Source: Saururus chinensis (taxonomy: Eukaryota > Streptophyta > Magnoliopsida > Piperales > Saururaceae). Taken from it: 64,000 nucleotides of DNA. Position 1 is the stretch's first letter, and each line of letters starts with the position of its first letter. Below, piece by piece: positions 34,961 to 47,695 of the stretch. The stretch spans positions 52,307,644-52,371,643 of the forward strand of contig CP141142.1 of NCBI GenBank assembly GCA_035235625.1, written 5' to 3'. Both the position numbers and the translations under genes were made by a program. The notes beneath the pieces were generated by a model. That model saw only the letters and a list, made by a program, of their open reading frames with translations, made no database searches and was not told the origin of the DNA.

Positions 34961-36880
34961 GGCGCGAATTCTCTGGTAGATGCTCTATAGAAATCGGAAT
35001 TTTGCTTAGTTATAGCTGTTTGTGCGTTTTGCTTAACTGAGTACTTATCTACTTTTTATTTATTTGTAACTTAATATTTGTACGTACCTTTATCAGTATG
35101 CATGATTTATGAAATAGTGATTATTACACCCCTCTTAATGTGCTGCTTGATGAAGATACTGGGATGGAATTAAATTAAGACGCTTAAAGTTCAAAATTTT
35201 GAAACTCTTCAATGTGCTGTCTAAGAAAGGATAATGATTTTTTATACATTTTGTCCCAACATAATTTTATTCCAGGCTCTGAGTAGACAGAAAAAAGTGT
35301 GTTTCAAAAGACCTATTTTTCTCCAATTTAAACCTGCTATGAATGTTTCTCCAATCTTCCCAAGAAGACGGCCATTGGTTAGGTCATCTTTTTAATCATA
35401 TTTATGGGAAAACAGATTTTTGGATGAATTACCTTTTTTTAAGATAAAAAAATACTTAAGAAACGTGTGCAGAATGTAATACTTGATAGGGGAAGTGTTG
35501 GGAAAATCTGAAAATGCATTTTTCGGTCAAAATGGGGTTTGAATATATTTTATGTATGAAAGTAAAAAATAATTTTAATTATTTTTAACATTTTCTTTCA
35601 AAATGTGATAGTATATGATTTAAAGATGATATTGGTTGTCTTTTCTCATTGAATAGTTTGAGTCAATTTTAAGAATAGCGATATTAATGCAATTTGATGT
35701 TAAAAAGTTGACATAACCCAGCCAAACTCACTATTAAAGTTCATATAAGGCTTAGAAGCCAATCGCCGGAAAGTGGCTTCCAAACGCGCATCCTAAGTCG
35801 AGTAGGCCTAAAATCTATGTTTGGTGGAATTTGTCACTTGTGGTCCATTCAAAGCGAAAAGGCCTTTTTAAATAGGAAATACACTTAGATCAAGCTATAC
35901 TTAGAAGCGAAACTAGATGGAGTCACTCAGCCACATTATAAATTGTATATTGAAGCCAATAATGGTATGTCATTAGGCTTGTCTCCTCCCCTTCTTTTAA
36001 GTGGATTCTCTGTTGAGGAGAATCACCAAATCCGGTCTGCTTCTGCAATGTTATCATTTTTGGCTTATATCATCAATACCTTTTTCTTTACATCCTCTAT
36101 CAATCCCATGTTAAAAGTTTCATTTGATTTTTTAAATGAATTAATTTTAATTTATTTTAAAAAAAATAAATAAAGCTATTAAGTTAGGACGGAGAGAGTA
36201 TACAATTTCGTCTCAATAACCTCGCCTTATTCGTACATTTGCAAGAGTATGCTAGTTTTTTGTTGCTGCAAAGGGGGATCCTAGAGACTTGGGGCTTGGA
36301 CTTGAGATTCGAGTCAGCTCTGAGTTGGGAAGACGGGAGATGGAGAGGGAAGGAGGTGTACAGGGCCCGATTAAAGGCAGGCTTGAAAGTGGCAAGCTGA
36401 CACAGCTTGCCCTGGCCTGCAAAATATTGGTATCGGGCCAAAAATTTCATGCCTATCTGTGGTTCGGGCTTTGATATTTTATGCCTGTTGTAAATAGGGT
36501 TTGGTTAGTGCCAAAGTAAAAAATATCAATAGGCTTGCTGGTTCGGCCCAAAATGTAGAAAACAAATATTTTTGTTGAAGGAGATAATCCTGTATTGCTA
36601 AGAAGAGAAAAAATGTTCTATTTAAGAGGTGCTAAGCAACCAAACCCTCATCTCGTTGCCATAAAGGTATGAGGCACAAAAGCCAAAGGCCCTTTCGAAG
36701 ATTAAAGTCTAATTAATTTTTTAAAATATTAATATTAGAAAGTCCAAAGGCTTGGCCTGAGTGGCTTTAGGCCGAGCATGGATCGTTTCAGGCTAGGTAG
36801 GTTGGGCTCGGGCCTAAAATTTAGTGGGTGGACTAGGGCCCCAGCCCAACCTACCTAGCCTGGCTTCAAACTTAATTAAG
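34961..36880. other. Nucleolin 3' region and intergenic DNA
   Basis: The first 150-200 bases are probably the nucleolin 3'UTR. A GC-richer segment from about 36280 to 36870 with gggcccgatt, ggctcgggcc and ggccccagcccaacc is MITE-like (it resembles the composition of the element at 31402-31746), but I could not fix its ends. No further gene is supported. Confidence 0.4.
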
Positions 36881-37250
36881 GTTGCTAACAAGCTTATCCA
36901 AATCAAGTTTTAGGATTTCTCAAATCGAGTTCAACTGTTTTAGGTTTGGCTTTCGTTTGATCAACCTTTAGGGTTTTGGTTCGTTAAACGAAGCACTACA
37001 TATGCCAATTTCTCAAGAACAAAATCAACCATTGTAGGTTTTGAAAAATCACATCAATATTATAAATATGTAAAGATTATAGCTAGTGGCAACCATGATT
37101 ACAAAGTAATATTGAAGTATCACTTTAATAATGAAGAAGTGACATAGAATCAATTCACTAAAAAAATTAAATGGTAATAAAAGAACTTAATTAATCATAT
37201 TCATGATTATTTTATCAGAATGAACCACAATAAACTTCACCCACCACAAA
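36881..37250. mobile_element. Diverged left end of the palindrome-bearing Mutator-like family
   Basis: It starts aaggttgctaacaagctt, followed by diverged tcaagttt/tcgagttcaa motifs and aaatcacatcaatattataaa. This is the same order as in copies A and B. The right end was not found; an insertion or deletion probably removed it. Confidence 0.45.
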
Positions 37251-37734
37251 AAATATATGAAAACTTTTAGTTATCAGGGAGCCTAATTCGGAAAGCTAAG
37301 TACTAGAGTTATTTCATGGATGTTTTGAAGTGAAAATGGAAATTTTGAAATATAAATCAAGATATCAAGTAGATGTGTACATGTTTAGGAAAAAGTATGA
37401 TATCAAATGAGCTGAATCTACACAATATAATTGGTATTTGGTGCCTTAATCCTTAAAAAAATATAAAATTATATTGTTATATATTTTTAAACTATATACT
37501 CCATCTATCCCACATGAATTGTTCCATTTAGTTTTCCAAAATGAATTAAAATAGATATATTAATGTGGGATGGGGGGATTATAATAATTATAAGTTGGGT
37601 GCTAACAAATTTATTTTTTGTTGGTAGCAGGTGCTAACAAGTTGTCACTTAGTAACTTATTTGATTTTTTTGTATATTCTCAATATATATTAATATACAC
37701 ATATATTACATATATGAACAGATATATTTATATA

Positions 37735-39056
37735 TGAAAGTGCGTGTTGAGTAATATGCGTATTATTGGCTTATTTTGATGCACATAACAATATGAAGTA
37801 ATGAGTAGTCAAAGTAGTATATGGTTGTTGCTAAAGATCACATTGAGAAGATGGAGTGAAACTGAAGACTCAAGGTATGTTTTAATAGGTAAAAACACAA
37901 AAATGTACATCACATACACATACTTGTGAATGATGAGAATAATCGTAAGAGAGTGAGAGTGGAGGAGAAAGATGAATAAAAAGATTCACAAAAGAATGTG
38001 GTTCATGAGTTTGTCCAAAAAAATTAAAAGTTTGATTGTCCTGTGAATGGATCAATCAGATTTAGTCTTGTCAAATTCCAAAACAATAAATGTTAGATTG
38101 CCTTGTGTACCGATCCATCACTCTCAAGCTAATGTTGAAACATTTTACAATGTGAAATAATCGACCAGTTGATGCCAAACTTGTCTTAAATATGACAAAC
38201 GTTTGATCACATTGTGAAACAATAGATTGACCAATGCGAGAACTTTTTAAAATTAAATATTTAATGTAGATTTTGTTTCCTACTAAAGGTCTAATGCTCA
38301 TACTAACTTGGGGGTCCATAAAAAAGGTGTTTGGGCATGAGGAGGTGGGAGCCTAGAAAGGTGGAGAGAATATTGAGAGACTTCTTTATTGAATTGAGAA
38401 GTGACATAAAAGTTCTATGGCTATTGGGTTTTAAGAGATATCAAAATTATCTATTAGAATTCTGCAGATTTTATGTTTTTTCCTTTACCTTTATGAATTG
38501 CTTGTAAGGATGAGTTATACATACACTTGAAAGATAAAGTGTTGAAGAAAAAAAGAATTGACATTGAAAAATTTTTAAGTCTCGAGAATTGAAGTGTTGC
38601 TGAGAACATAGAAGTTTGTTCAAGTTAATGAACTTGTGTTGAAGATCGTGATTGATCAAAGCATATTCAGAATGAAGATCAAATTGATGCAAGTAAACTA
38701 CTAAGGTGGTGATACAAGAGTTTAAAATGGTGTGAAGACTATCCATGTGAGCAAAAGAAATGACTTTCATTTGTATTAACGGTAACAATATTTTATTTAC
38801 ATAATGCATATTTGGTCTTGACAAAGTATTCCGTGGGTTTTCTCATTGAGGGTTTGCCACATAAAATGATCTTCTATCATGGTTTGGTTTATTTTCATAT
38901 TTGCTAGTCTCAAAGGTTCTATTGGGCACATAGTGTAGGAAAATTTTCTGTGTGTTGTGTAACATAAATGGAGCATACATCTCGCAGTTCTTTAAGAAAT
39001 TTCTAAACTACAGACACCATATTTTGCCTTAAGGTTTTGGTTTTTAGAAACCAACA
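37735..39056 (+). mobile_element. Candidate copia-type solo LTR or LTR remnant
   Basis: The right end ccaaca is typical of copia LTRs, and the stretch before it (gttttctcattgagggtttg near 38837, then tgtgtaac) resembles the 3' part of such LTRs. Possible duplications atata at 37730-37734 and 39057-39061 flank it, but the site is AT-rich, so this match may be chance. The 5' end is not convincing (TGAAAG). Confidence 0.3.
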
Positions 39057-39061
39057 ATATA

Positions 39062-40653
39062 TGTGTAAATAAATGGATGTATTATAAATGTAATAATAGT
39101 GATAGTCTTATTTATTTATATTTTGTTAATATATATACATTTGTTATACAAATGTTGTAAAAAAATTGTTATACAATTACATAAATAAATGCCTTATTTT
39201 GAAAAAGTTAAATATTTAAGCTACCTCCTATCACTAAAAGATTTTGAGAATTACTTTCTTTATTAGCAAAAGTTGATAAAGGGTATTTTAAGAAAAATGT
39301 ACATAAAGCTCCATAAAGGAGGAGAAAGTGGGTGATAACAATGTAAACATGACAGTTGTTTTAGAACCCAAGCCGAGCTAGTTTTGACCACAACTGGGCT
39401 CAAGGAGAAACTGAGCCAAGTGAGTATGGAATTGAGTGAATTACAAACCAAATTTTGCCAAACATGCTCAGCTCTTTAGCACCATTAGGCTTGTGGTCGT
39501 GGGAGACTCACTTAGAAGGGATCCCACCTTCTTGGTAGGACCGACCCCCACATGGGCCCTCTTTGGGCTTGATGGGCCAGGCTCTTTGGGCTGCGTTGTG
39601 CCTACAATTAGGAGGTGCATGCTGAACCGACCCACACATGGGCTCTGTATTTTGTTTAGTCTAAGTTCATCCTTCATAGACATGGGTGAACATGGACAAA
39701 CACGGACATACACTAAAAAACCCAACCCTTAGTGTCCAGTAGCTATGTAACATGTTAGGCCAAGTCCTAACTTGCTACATAGCTAGTATATTCTAACTTT
39801 TTTACGTTTGACCATTGCCCAACAACTATGTACCATGTTAGGACAAGTCCTTATTACTATTGAAAGGGTTTAGAATCCCTATTATTATTGAAAATGGGTG
39901 GACACAAACAATTATTTTTCCATGTTCGAAGCTGCTTACTAGGTCACACAAAATTACTTGGTTTGTATATGTCTGCCATAAATATAAAAAAATGTCCACC
40001 CCAGATAAATATAGATTAGGACACAGACGAACAATTGGACAACGAACATCTGTGAACACCCCTAATGCAACTCTTGGGGAGGCATGGACAAGGCTTAATT
40101 ACGAAAATATCTAAATACCCCACCTCTAAAATTCTATTTGTATTATACTCGATATACTTCTATTAAGTCTAACATGCTCTGATTATGTCTCAAAAAATAA
40201 AAGCCCTTATTGAAAAATTTCATTCAATTATTAAAACCCAACAATACACTTCTATATTATGTATATGTACCCCCATCTATCATCTCTCACCACATTGTGG
40301 GCCTTGCATGTATAGCCTATGAGTCCACCATGTTGTAACTTTACCAAATTGTCGACAAGATCCTTATATGTGTACTAGAGCTATAATGATCATTTGACAT
40401 CGCAATGATTTTGTTTCATACTCCTTTCCCTCTAAGAGAAGGCCAAGCATAAATGAACTTTCTCCTTTATTAGGAGTGTTTTGAAAAATATATATAAATA
40501 ATAATAATAATAATAATTATTGTTCGGATCATGCTAACATCACCATGATGTTAGTTGCCTATGTACTTTTTAGATAATATCTCTAATGTTATAATTCAGA
40601 TCTATATGTATACCTAATAGCTAACAATATCTCATAACATATCGCACCGTCCA
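39062..40653. other. Intergenic DNA
   Basis: No gene is supported. A 15-bp imperfect inverted repeat (atgtaacatgttagg / cctaacttgctacat) sits at about 39745-39782, and a related half-site (tgtaccatgttagg) at about 39829. An AAT microsatellite lies near 40497-40520. Confidence 0.4.
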
Positions 40654-42220
40654 TGTAATGTCCCCAATTTTTTTATGATTTATTATAACTTTTTGCTTGT
40701 TTTTGGAAGGAAAATGTGATGCTTCGGTGTATTTGATTTTTTATATCTTATTCAGTATTTATACAAATAGAGTCATGTGTGAGGCTCAATTGCAGGCATT
40801 AGGCCTTGGTGAGCCGCTGAGGTTTGACACGAAAAAGAAAGAGTATGGGTGAAAAAGAAAAAAAAACAAAGAAAAAAGAGGAGATATGGGAAGTAGAAAG
40901 AAAGTTCAATTTATAATATAATGTTTATGTCGTGTAGAAAGGGTTTTGGTGCGTAAATTTGAGTTTTGGCTCGTGTATAGGAACAAGTGAAAGGAAAAAT
41001 AAAAAATATACGAATTGCAGATCTGTTAGCGCAACCACTCTTTTTCATTTGTGAAGTGCCCAAAAAGCACCTAGAGATAAGCCCATGGCCATGACAATTG
41101 TCAAAACTATATTCTCCTTAAAGATTGAACTTTAAAAGACTTTTATGTGAGATTTTGGGAAATAACTAGGGATATTTTAGATTTGGTTTCATATGCCCCA
41201 TAGGTAAATCATTTTGAAACAATAATGTCTTTCTCCATGGAAAGGGTTTTAGAGAGTTCTTTAAGAAATAGTAGGAAGATATAGAAGACTTCTCTTACAT
41301 CCTCTAGAAACCCATGTTTCTACGTCTAAATAAACTCAACAATTTTGAAACACTGATTTAAATCCAAGGATGGGTGGTTGAAGGCCAAATGTTTGAAGCA
41401 CGAGTTCAAGTAAAGATGTTGGATATTAAATCCTAACAAAGAGTGTAAGTGACCTAATGTTTTTTTTACTTTTAGAGAGAGTGGAGTAAACCATGAGGTG
41501 GAAACACTTAGTAAGGAAGAGACATGTTTGTGCATAACTTGTGGAGAGTTGGGAGTAATTATGGGTGAGTGTAGACTCACTCAAGGTTGTGTAATGGTTA
41601 ATGGTAGTCCAAGGAAAATGTGTGTTGTAGATGATTGAGGGTGAGCCTAAAACCCTCACCTAGTGGAATATCGGGTTGCCTTAGATTTGGTACTTCGAGA
41701 GTATGGATGTATGTGCCATCCGATTTTCGACGTTCTATGACTATCTACACTATAAATCTACACTATAAATCTCTTGTGGGATTATGTTTGCTCTTGATTG
41801 TTGACCTATCATACATAATCACTATTAGGGCACATAAGTTAAATTTACTTCCTCACCACACAATGTGTTTGTTAACTTCAGATGTATTATACTTGTGTGT
41901 ATATTAAAATAAAGAATCTTTGTTGATTGACTTTGCCTTTCTTAATCTCAAAATAAAAATTACTTATGTAAAATTAAATGTTTTAATCAACATCCTATTC
42001 ATCCCCTCTTTGGGGCATAGCTCTCCTTAGCGAACTTTTAGGGCTCACCCATATTACACACTTCTCGAGGCTATAGGTTTCACTACCAACCTCAATTTTT
42101 CATGTTCTTTGACTTATTATACAATGACATTTTACCACTATTCTAATTAATCTCCTTCTAAATTTTAAATATTGCACTTATCTCCTCACATTAAATATTA
42201 TCGGAGAACGGGGTGTTACA
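40654..42220 (+). repeat. LTR-like sequence without matching flanks
   Basis: TGTAATGTCCCC at 40654 and GGGGTGTTACA ending at 42220 look like the two ends of a gypsy-type LTR of 1567 bp. The five bases outside do not match (gtcca and atatt), so it is not a clean solo LTR; it may be one LTR of a rearranged element. Confidence 0.35.
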
Positions 42221-43299
42221 ATATTCTAAAGTCTGTAACATTTTAATTTTTATTTCTTGTTGAATTCTCTCAAGTCTTCTAGCGATATCCATGGTTAAAG
42301 CTCTTTCTTGCCGACTTCTAAGGTCCTGTCTCCCTTTGCCAAATAGAGATTGAAAGAAGCTTCTATTTATAGGCGTTGGAGGCCCTTTTTATTAAAAATG
42401 GAAGAATATTATTGGGTTTTAATATGTCATTGGGTATAATAGGCAGTAAATTTTATAATAAAATATATTATATATCACAAAAATATTTAGGTATAATGAT
42501 TTTTTTTTTGAAATTAAGTATTTTAGATATCTTCTCTTCTCAAAATTTTCTTAATAAAATTTGTTTGGAAAATAGGTTCATTTTGGGGTAAATTCTATTT
42601 CATTGTATAATCCATCACTAGTTTCATACCTATGAGATTCATGCGATCAATCATGTTCATGCATGGTTGTGGAACCTCGAGATTATCTACCATTGACTTG
42701 TTCTCTTTGTGAAGCTTTTTTTTTGCTTCAAAGTCATGTTTCTCTCTTTTTTATTTTGTTGCCCTCTTTGTCTACATTCGTATCTTGTGCTGTACAAAGA
42801 AATACTAGGTAGGTGAACACCTTGTTAATACACAAACATGCAAATTGCTGAGTGATTCTTGTTTTTCACTAGAACACGTGTATCCTGACCAAGATTTTAT
42901 GACCAACGCATGACATATTATACGGGATCTTAAATCCTAAGATAGTACGTAGAGGCAAATACAATGTAACATGTTACATAAAGGCTTTGTTTGCCTCTAC
43001 TTACCATGTTGGTAGCTTTCATGGGGAGTAACTCTAGAAAAAGGATATACTTTATGATGACCTGGTTGCTCCATGTAACCAATAGCCAAACTGCCTTACT
43101 TTCACCGAACTTTTCACACACCAAGCACAAGTAAGAAATAGGAATATACAGTTCACCCCAAAACTTATATTTCAGCAACTCATACCTTTTATTACAATGA
43201 ACAAGGTCCTCTATCTTGCTCCCAAACCCCAAGAATACCCTTACATTCACACAAGCTTGCACACTAAATTTCAAAACCATCTTTTATGAAACCTTTATC
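42221..43299. other. Intergenic DNA
   Basis: No gene is supported. The minus-strand open frame at 42930-43280 has no recognisable domain. The block gatgacctggttgctccatg near 43056 resembles gatggcctggttgcatcatg near 52058, which hints at another shared repeat. Confidence 0.4.
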
Positions 43300-45294
43300 C
43301 TCTAAATGAAAATTCATGACATGCTTCTCTTCATATTATGTAGCATATAAAACTATTTTATTAAATTATAAAACATTGAAAGGATAAATTGGGGAACATG
43401 AGAATCATAGCTTCTATATGCATTTGCTATGATAATAGCATGATTAATTATCTAAGTATCTAACATATTAAAATATTCATAGGGTCCACATAAGTGTATT
43501 TATCTATTACATATGTCCAAGCTAATGTAATGATAAATGACACTCTTTCGTGCCTAAAAGCAAACCTAAAGGTGAGTAATAAATCATCAAGATGAAAAGT
43601 AGGTCACACTATATAGTTACAGCCTTCCTGATACCTCAAGTGTCTTCTCCGTGATGAACCTGCACCACAAAGGATGTTGAGTATACTTAGTGAAATTGCA
43701 ATCCAATTAAAAATAAACAGTTCGATTAATATACTGAGAAAGAATATTTTGTTGAAACTAATACAAATGACATAGAGATCAAATTCACACATACCTTTAA
43801 GTGATAAATACTTATAATGAAGAACTCCAGTTCATGGTTCACTAGATATGATAGCCTCCTTTATGAGTTCCCACTCGACTATATATTGGACTACCACGAA
43901 TTTAGCCTTAGTCTTTTCCTGAAGCTTGTCTGCCTTGCTTATCCACAATATGAAGTAAGGGATCACTATGACTCATGGGCCCTAGTGCCGAGATCCTGAT
44001 TGTCATGATCGTTGAAACTTTCTATATTATACTGCATAAGACCAATCATCTTTTCATACCCTAATCTATCCGAACCTAATTCTTGAGCAAGAGGAGCAAC
44101 TCTACATAAATCAACCTTAACGAGCCAAAAGACCATGATCCTTTTTCATACCATATCCTTCTGTTCTATGTAGCTAAATGATTTGCATGAGGAGCCAATA
44201 TGACTAGGAATCTTGGACCTTATGTGTCAAATGAATAAATTTAGGGGTGACAAAATCAACATATCACATGGACTCATACACATGCATTAGAGTTTACTAA
44301 CCTTTACTTAGTACATGCTCACTCAACATTCCACATATATCACAAAATCCTTGTAAATCATGCAATTATATATAATAATTATATAACTTAACCCTTGCTA
44401 TAAATCACAATGAAAATATTTTAATTTAAGGCACCATCAGTAACTTCATCGACGTGTCAATCAAATACAGATGACCATCGGTAGATCCATCAATGTGTTG
44501 AACTCCACCTATAGTAGGTTAGCTAGGAATTCCCACCTCATTGATACCACACTGACGCTCGGCCTCATTATCGATGACCAAATAACATGGATGATCTTGC
44601 ATGCATGCAAGAACATATTGTTCATCCTCTTTTGCTTATCGGTGCAATCATCGACGCATCGATAACCTTATCGATGATCGAAAAAGTTTGACCATAAACT
44701 CCCTTTTTGTTCCAAATACGTTTTCTTAATATAAAAACTAATAGAAATAATTCTAAAGCATGTTTTTAACCATTTGAAACATATTAAGATTTGAACTAGT
44801 TGTAATATGAATTCACCATTAAAGCACCTTCATGTATAACACAACTCAAGGAAAAACATTGACATAAGTTCATGATCATCAAGAACTTGAAGAACACCAA
44901 AAATCTATAATACTTTTCTTGAAATTCAAATGTCGATTGCACTCCAACTAGTATAGATGCAAAATTCCTCCTATGTGACACATGGTCCTCATAAACTATT
45001 TCTAAACTCTTACACACCGGCACTCGGACTCCTTTGAGGCTCCCCTTTATTCCGAATTTCGAGTTTCACTCCATTTATATTGGGACTTGAGGAGGCTTGT
45101 AACACAAAATACCTCATTTTCAGAATTAACTAGTAAATGTAGTTATCATCGGTAGATCATCGACATGTCAATGCCTGCCAATAGTAACATTACTCTAATC
45201 CATTGGTTATGCCCTGACATGCTGGTGGCTTGCTAGTGATTAAAACAAACTTTTTAAAGAAATAATTTTCCTTTTGAAAACATGGGGTGTCACA
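43300..45294. repeat. Old LTR-like repeat (family 4, copy 2)
   Basis: Collinear with 15081-17461 (see there), including several catcgacgtgtcaat/catcgacgcatcgat motifs between 44450 and 45170. The end ggggtgtcaca at 45294 has the form of a gypsy LTR end. The left boundary is not defined. Confidence 0.45.
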
Positions 45295-45939
45295 CGAGGT
45301 CATGTTGTGCCCGATTTGCCCCCAACTCTTAGCTTGCCAAGAACTATTTTGTATGAAGGTTTGGTTGTCCTTTCAACAAACTATACGCTCCCTTATATAG
45401 AGGAAGGTTCGAGAAGCATAGTACTATTAGAACTCTTCTACCCCTATTACAAACTCGCCACCCAAGTGATCGTGCACATTACAATAGTAAACCTGCACAC
45501 AGTCCCACCCAAGACAAATATTTGGAGTCCTCCTTCAAGAGGCCCACCTTGTCCAACAGCCTTTGGGCCTCTGACTTCGGCTCGAAGTCCTCAGCTAGCA
45601 TGTCTCTTGCTACAAAAAAAGTTTTAGCTTCATCCACCTATTGCATGGAGTCCTTGTTTCACTAGGATTAGACCATCTTAAGTAGCCTTGCTTGTGTGCA
45701 ATTCTATTATCAAGTTTCCCACTTTTATTAGGCCTCCGAGCAAACTCCTAGTCATGCTAGGGCCCTTGCTAATGAATCAACAACCAATTAAGCTTTCTTC
45801 GAGTGCACATCAGCCATCCATCTTGCACAAATATGTTATATGCATGTCTAGGTATGGCTAGCTACCCTCTTGCGCCTACAAATCCAGCTTGACATCCATC
45901 TCCTATTCAAATATGACTCTTCTGCATTTGTCTAATTTG

Positions 45940-46930
45940 TATAGAACTCTCTCTATGTTGATGACACCCAACCCACACTGAGTAGGACTTGGAAATCTTC
46001 GTTGGACCATGGGCTCGGGCCCCATTTGGTCCAACGATGTAGCGGTCTGGGTGAACCGGTATGGGCCACGTGGTCCAAGGGTGGTGGGGGCGGTCGTGTG
46101 CCTTCGTTACACATAATTCGAGTGAGACTTGCATACGTCACACACACATACTAAGTATTCGACTAAGTTGTGCATTAACATGTTGTGGGGCCTAGACGCA
46201 CGAATTAGGTATCGAGGGTGGGACCCGTGGTTAGACAGGGGTCGACCCTGTTGAGGGCTTGGCCGTGTGCAGGGGGCCCAAGCCTCCGTGGGCTTTGAGA
46301 GTCAGAGCCCGCTCCCGTTGTGTAACACCCTCTATTGAAACCGGAAATAAAAAAGTAATGAAACCCACTTAGTAATAGCCCAATTTAGGCCCACTTAGAA
46401 TAGGATTAGGGGAGGGTATATAAGGGAGAGTAAAGAGAGGAGACAACTCTAATTGGAGAAGCAAGGGCCGCCCCACCCCTCTTGTCACTTGTCTTCCCAA
46501 TGGACAGCCCCCTCTCTCTTGTTCTCTCTTGGTTCGGACTGCACAAGTAAGGGGAATTGCTTGCTGCTGGTCGCCCTCCTTCTCTCCTCTCTTAAGCATT
46601 CTTGGCGGGCTGATTAAGGGATAATCATCTCCTCCTAGGCTGGATCTTTGAGGCTGAATCAAGGGCTGCTTCATTGCTGTGTTTTTTCCATTAATCTAAG
46701 TAAGGTTGTGAGGGATCTATATATAAGGTATTCTCCTATTCATCTACTTGACTGATCGTGTGTTGGCGTGCAATGATTCAATTGTGGAGGGCGTGCTAGG
46801 GCTAAAAACGCCCAGATCAGTGAGTATTTTGTTCCATATCAATTCTTCTTTGATTGATTCATGTTTGGATGCATATTTATTGCTTAATTAATTGTGTATT
46901 ATGCATGTTTGGTGTAGATTTGATTTAAAG
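45940..46930 (+). repeat. Dispersed repeat, plus-strand copy
   Basis: It matches, in inverted orientation, the copy at 5830-6437 plus 8928-9340. An internal boundary at 46321 (TGTAACACCC) looks like an LTR start, and gggtatataaggg near 46414 looks like its TATA box, followed by a long GA- and CT-rich leader. No coding sequence is attached. This copy lacks the solo LTR present in the other. Confidence 0.6.
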
Positions 46931-47535
46931 ATCTTAATTTGTGTGCCAACCCCCTCTCACCACACTTCTGCTCGTCCAACCACTCTACAATCTTTTTACC
47001 AATACTCGCCTCGAATCATGTATACCTTAAATGTTTGCATGCCAAGGTTAATAAGGTGTCCAACCCCTTAGCCTAAGGGTCTAACATGAGCCTATGTAGC
47101 ATAAGTAAGGGGCGCTCGTCTTGTAGCCTGTCAAAAATCACTATGGTTTGCACATCACTATATCTGGGGTTTCGCCCACCTAATAACTTCCTACGTTCAT
47201 AACTTACGCTCACCAAATAACTTAAATCTCCGGGCGTACATATGTTAGAGGCTTAATTCCGCTAAGAGTCGCTGGCCTTTCCGTTGTTACGGCAGCAGCG
47301 TGGACGGTTAGCTACATGATCCGTTGTTAGGTCTGCATCTACTAGTCTCCTATGTGATGAACAAAAGCTAAAGAAGATGAGGAAGAAGAAACTTTTAAAT
47401 GTAGCAGAAAAAGGAAAAGGCCTGCGAATGGTAGATGAGCTGTGCCAGACCTGCGGGTTGCGAAGGTTAGATCGTACGTTCGTAAGGAAAGCACTACAAT
47501 TCTCGAGACGACAATACAACGGTAGATCATCCGCA
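46931..47535. other. Upstream region of the MATE gene
   Basis: No gene. The last 400 bases are the likely promoter. Open frames on both strands at 47262-47589 show no known domain. Confidence 0.45.
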
Positions 47536-47543
47536 TATATAAA
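47536..47543 (+). promoter_or_regulatory. TATA box (TATATAAA) of the MATE gene
   Basis: Good TATA consensus 153 bp upstream of the ATG, which leaves a 5'UTR of about 120 bases. Confidence 0.6.
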
Positions 47544-47695
47544 TGCAACATCTCCTTATTTCCTTACGATCATATCACGCGGCCCCTGAGTTCTGTCCCA
47601 AAGGTGAGCACGTGGGTTGGGATCTTGTTTGGCCCCGCTTGACCCTCAAGGCCGTCCCTTAATTTGTCGACGACATAGAGAGCATCGACCGAGTC

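Noticed and set aside
37735-39056. Clean copia solo LTR with atata duplication
   Set aside because: Kept only as a low-confidence candidate: the duplication is AT-rich and the 5' end is atypical.
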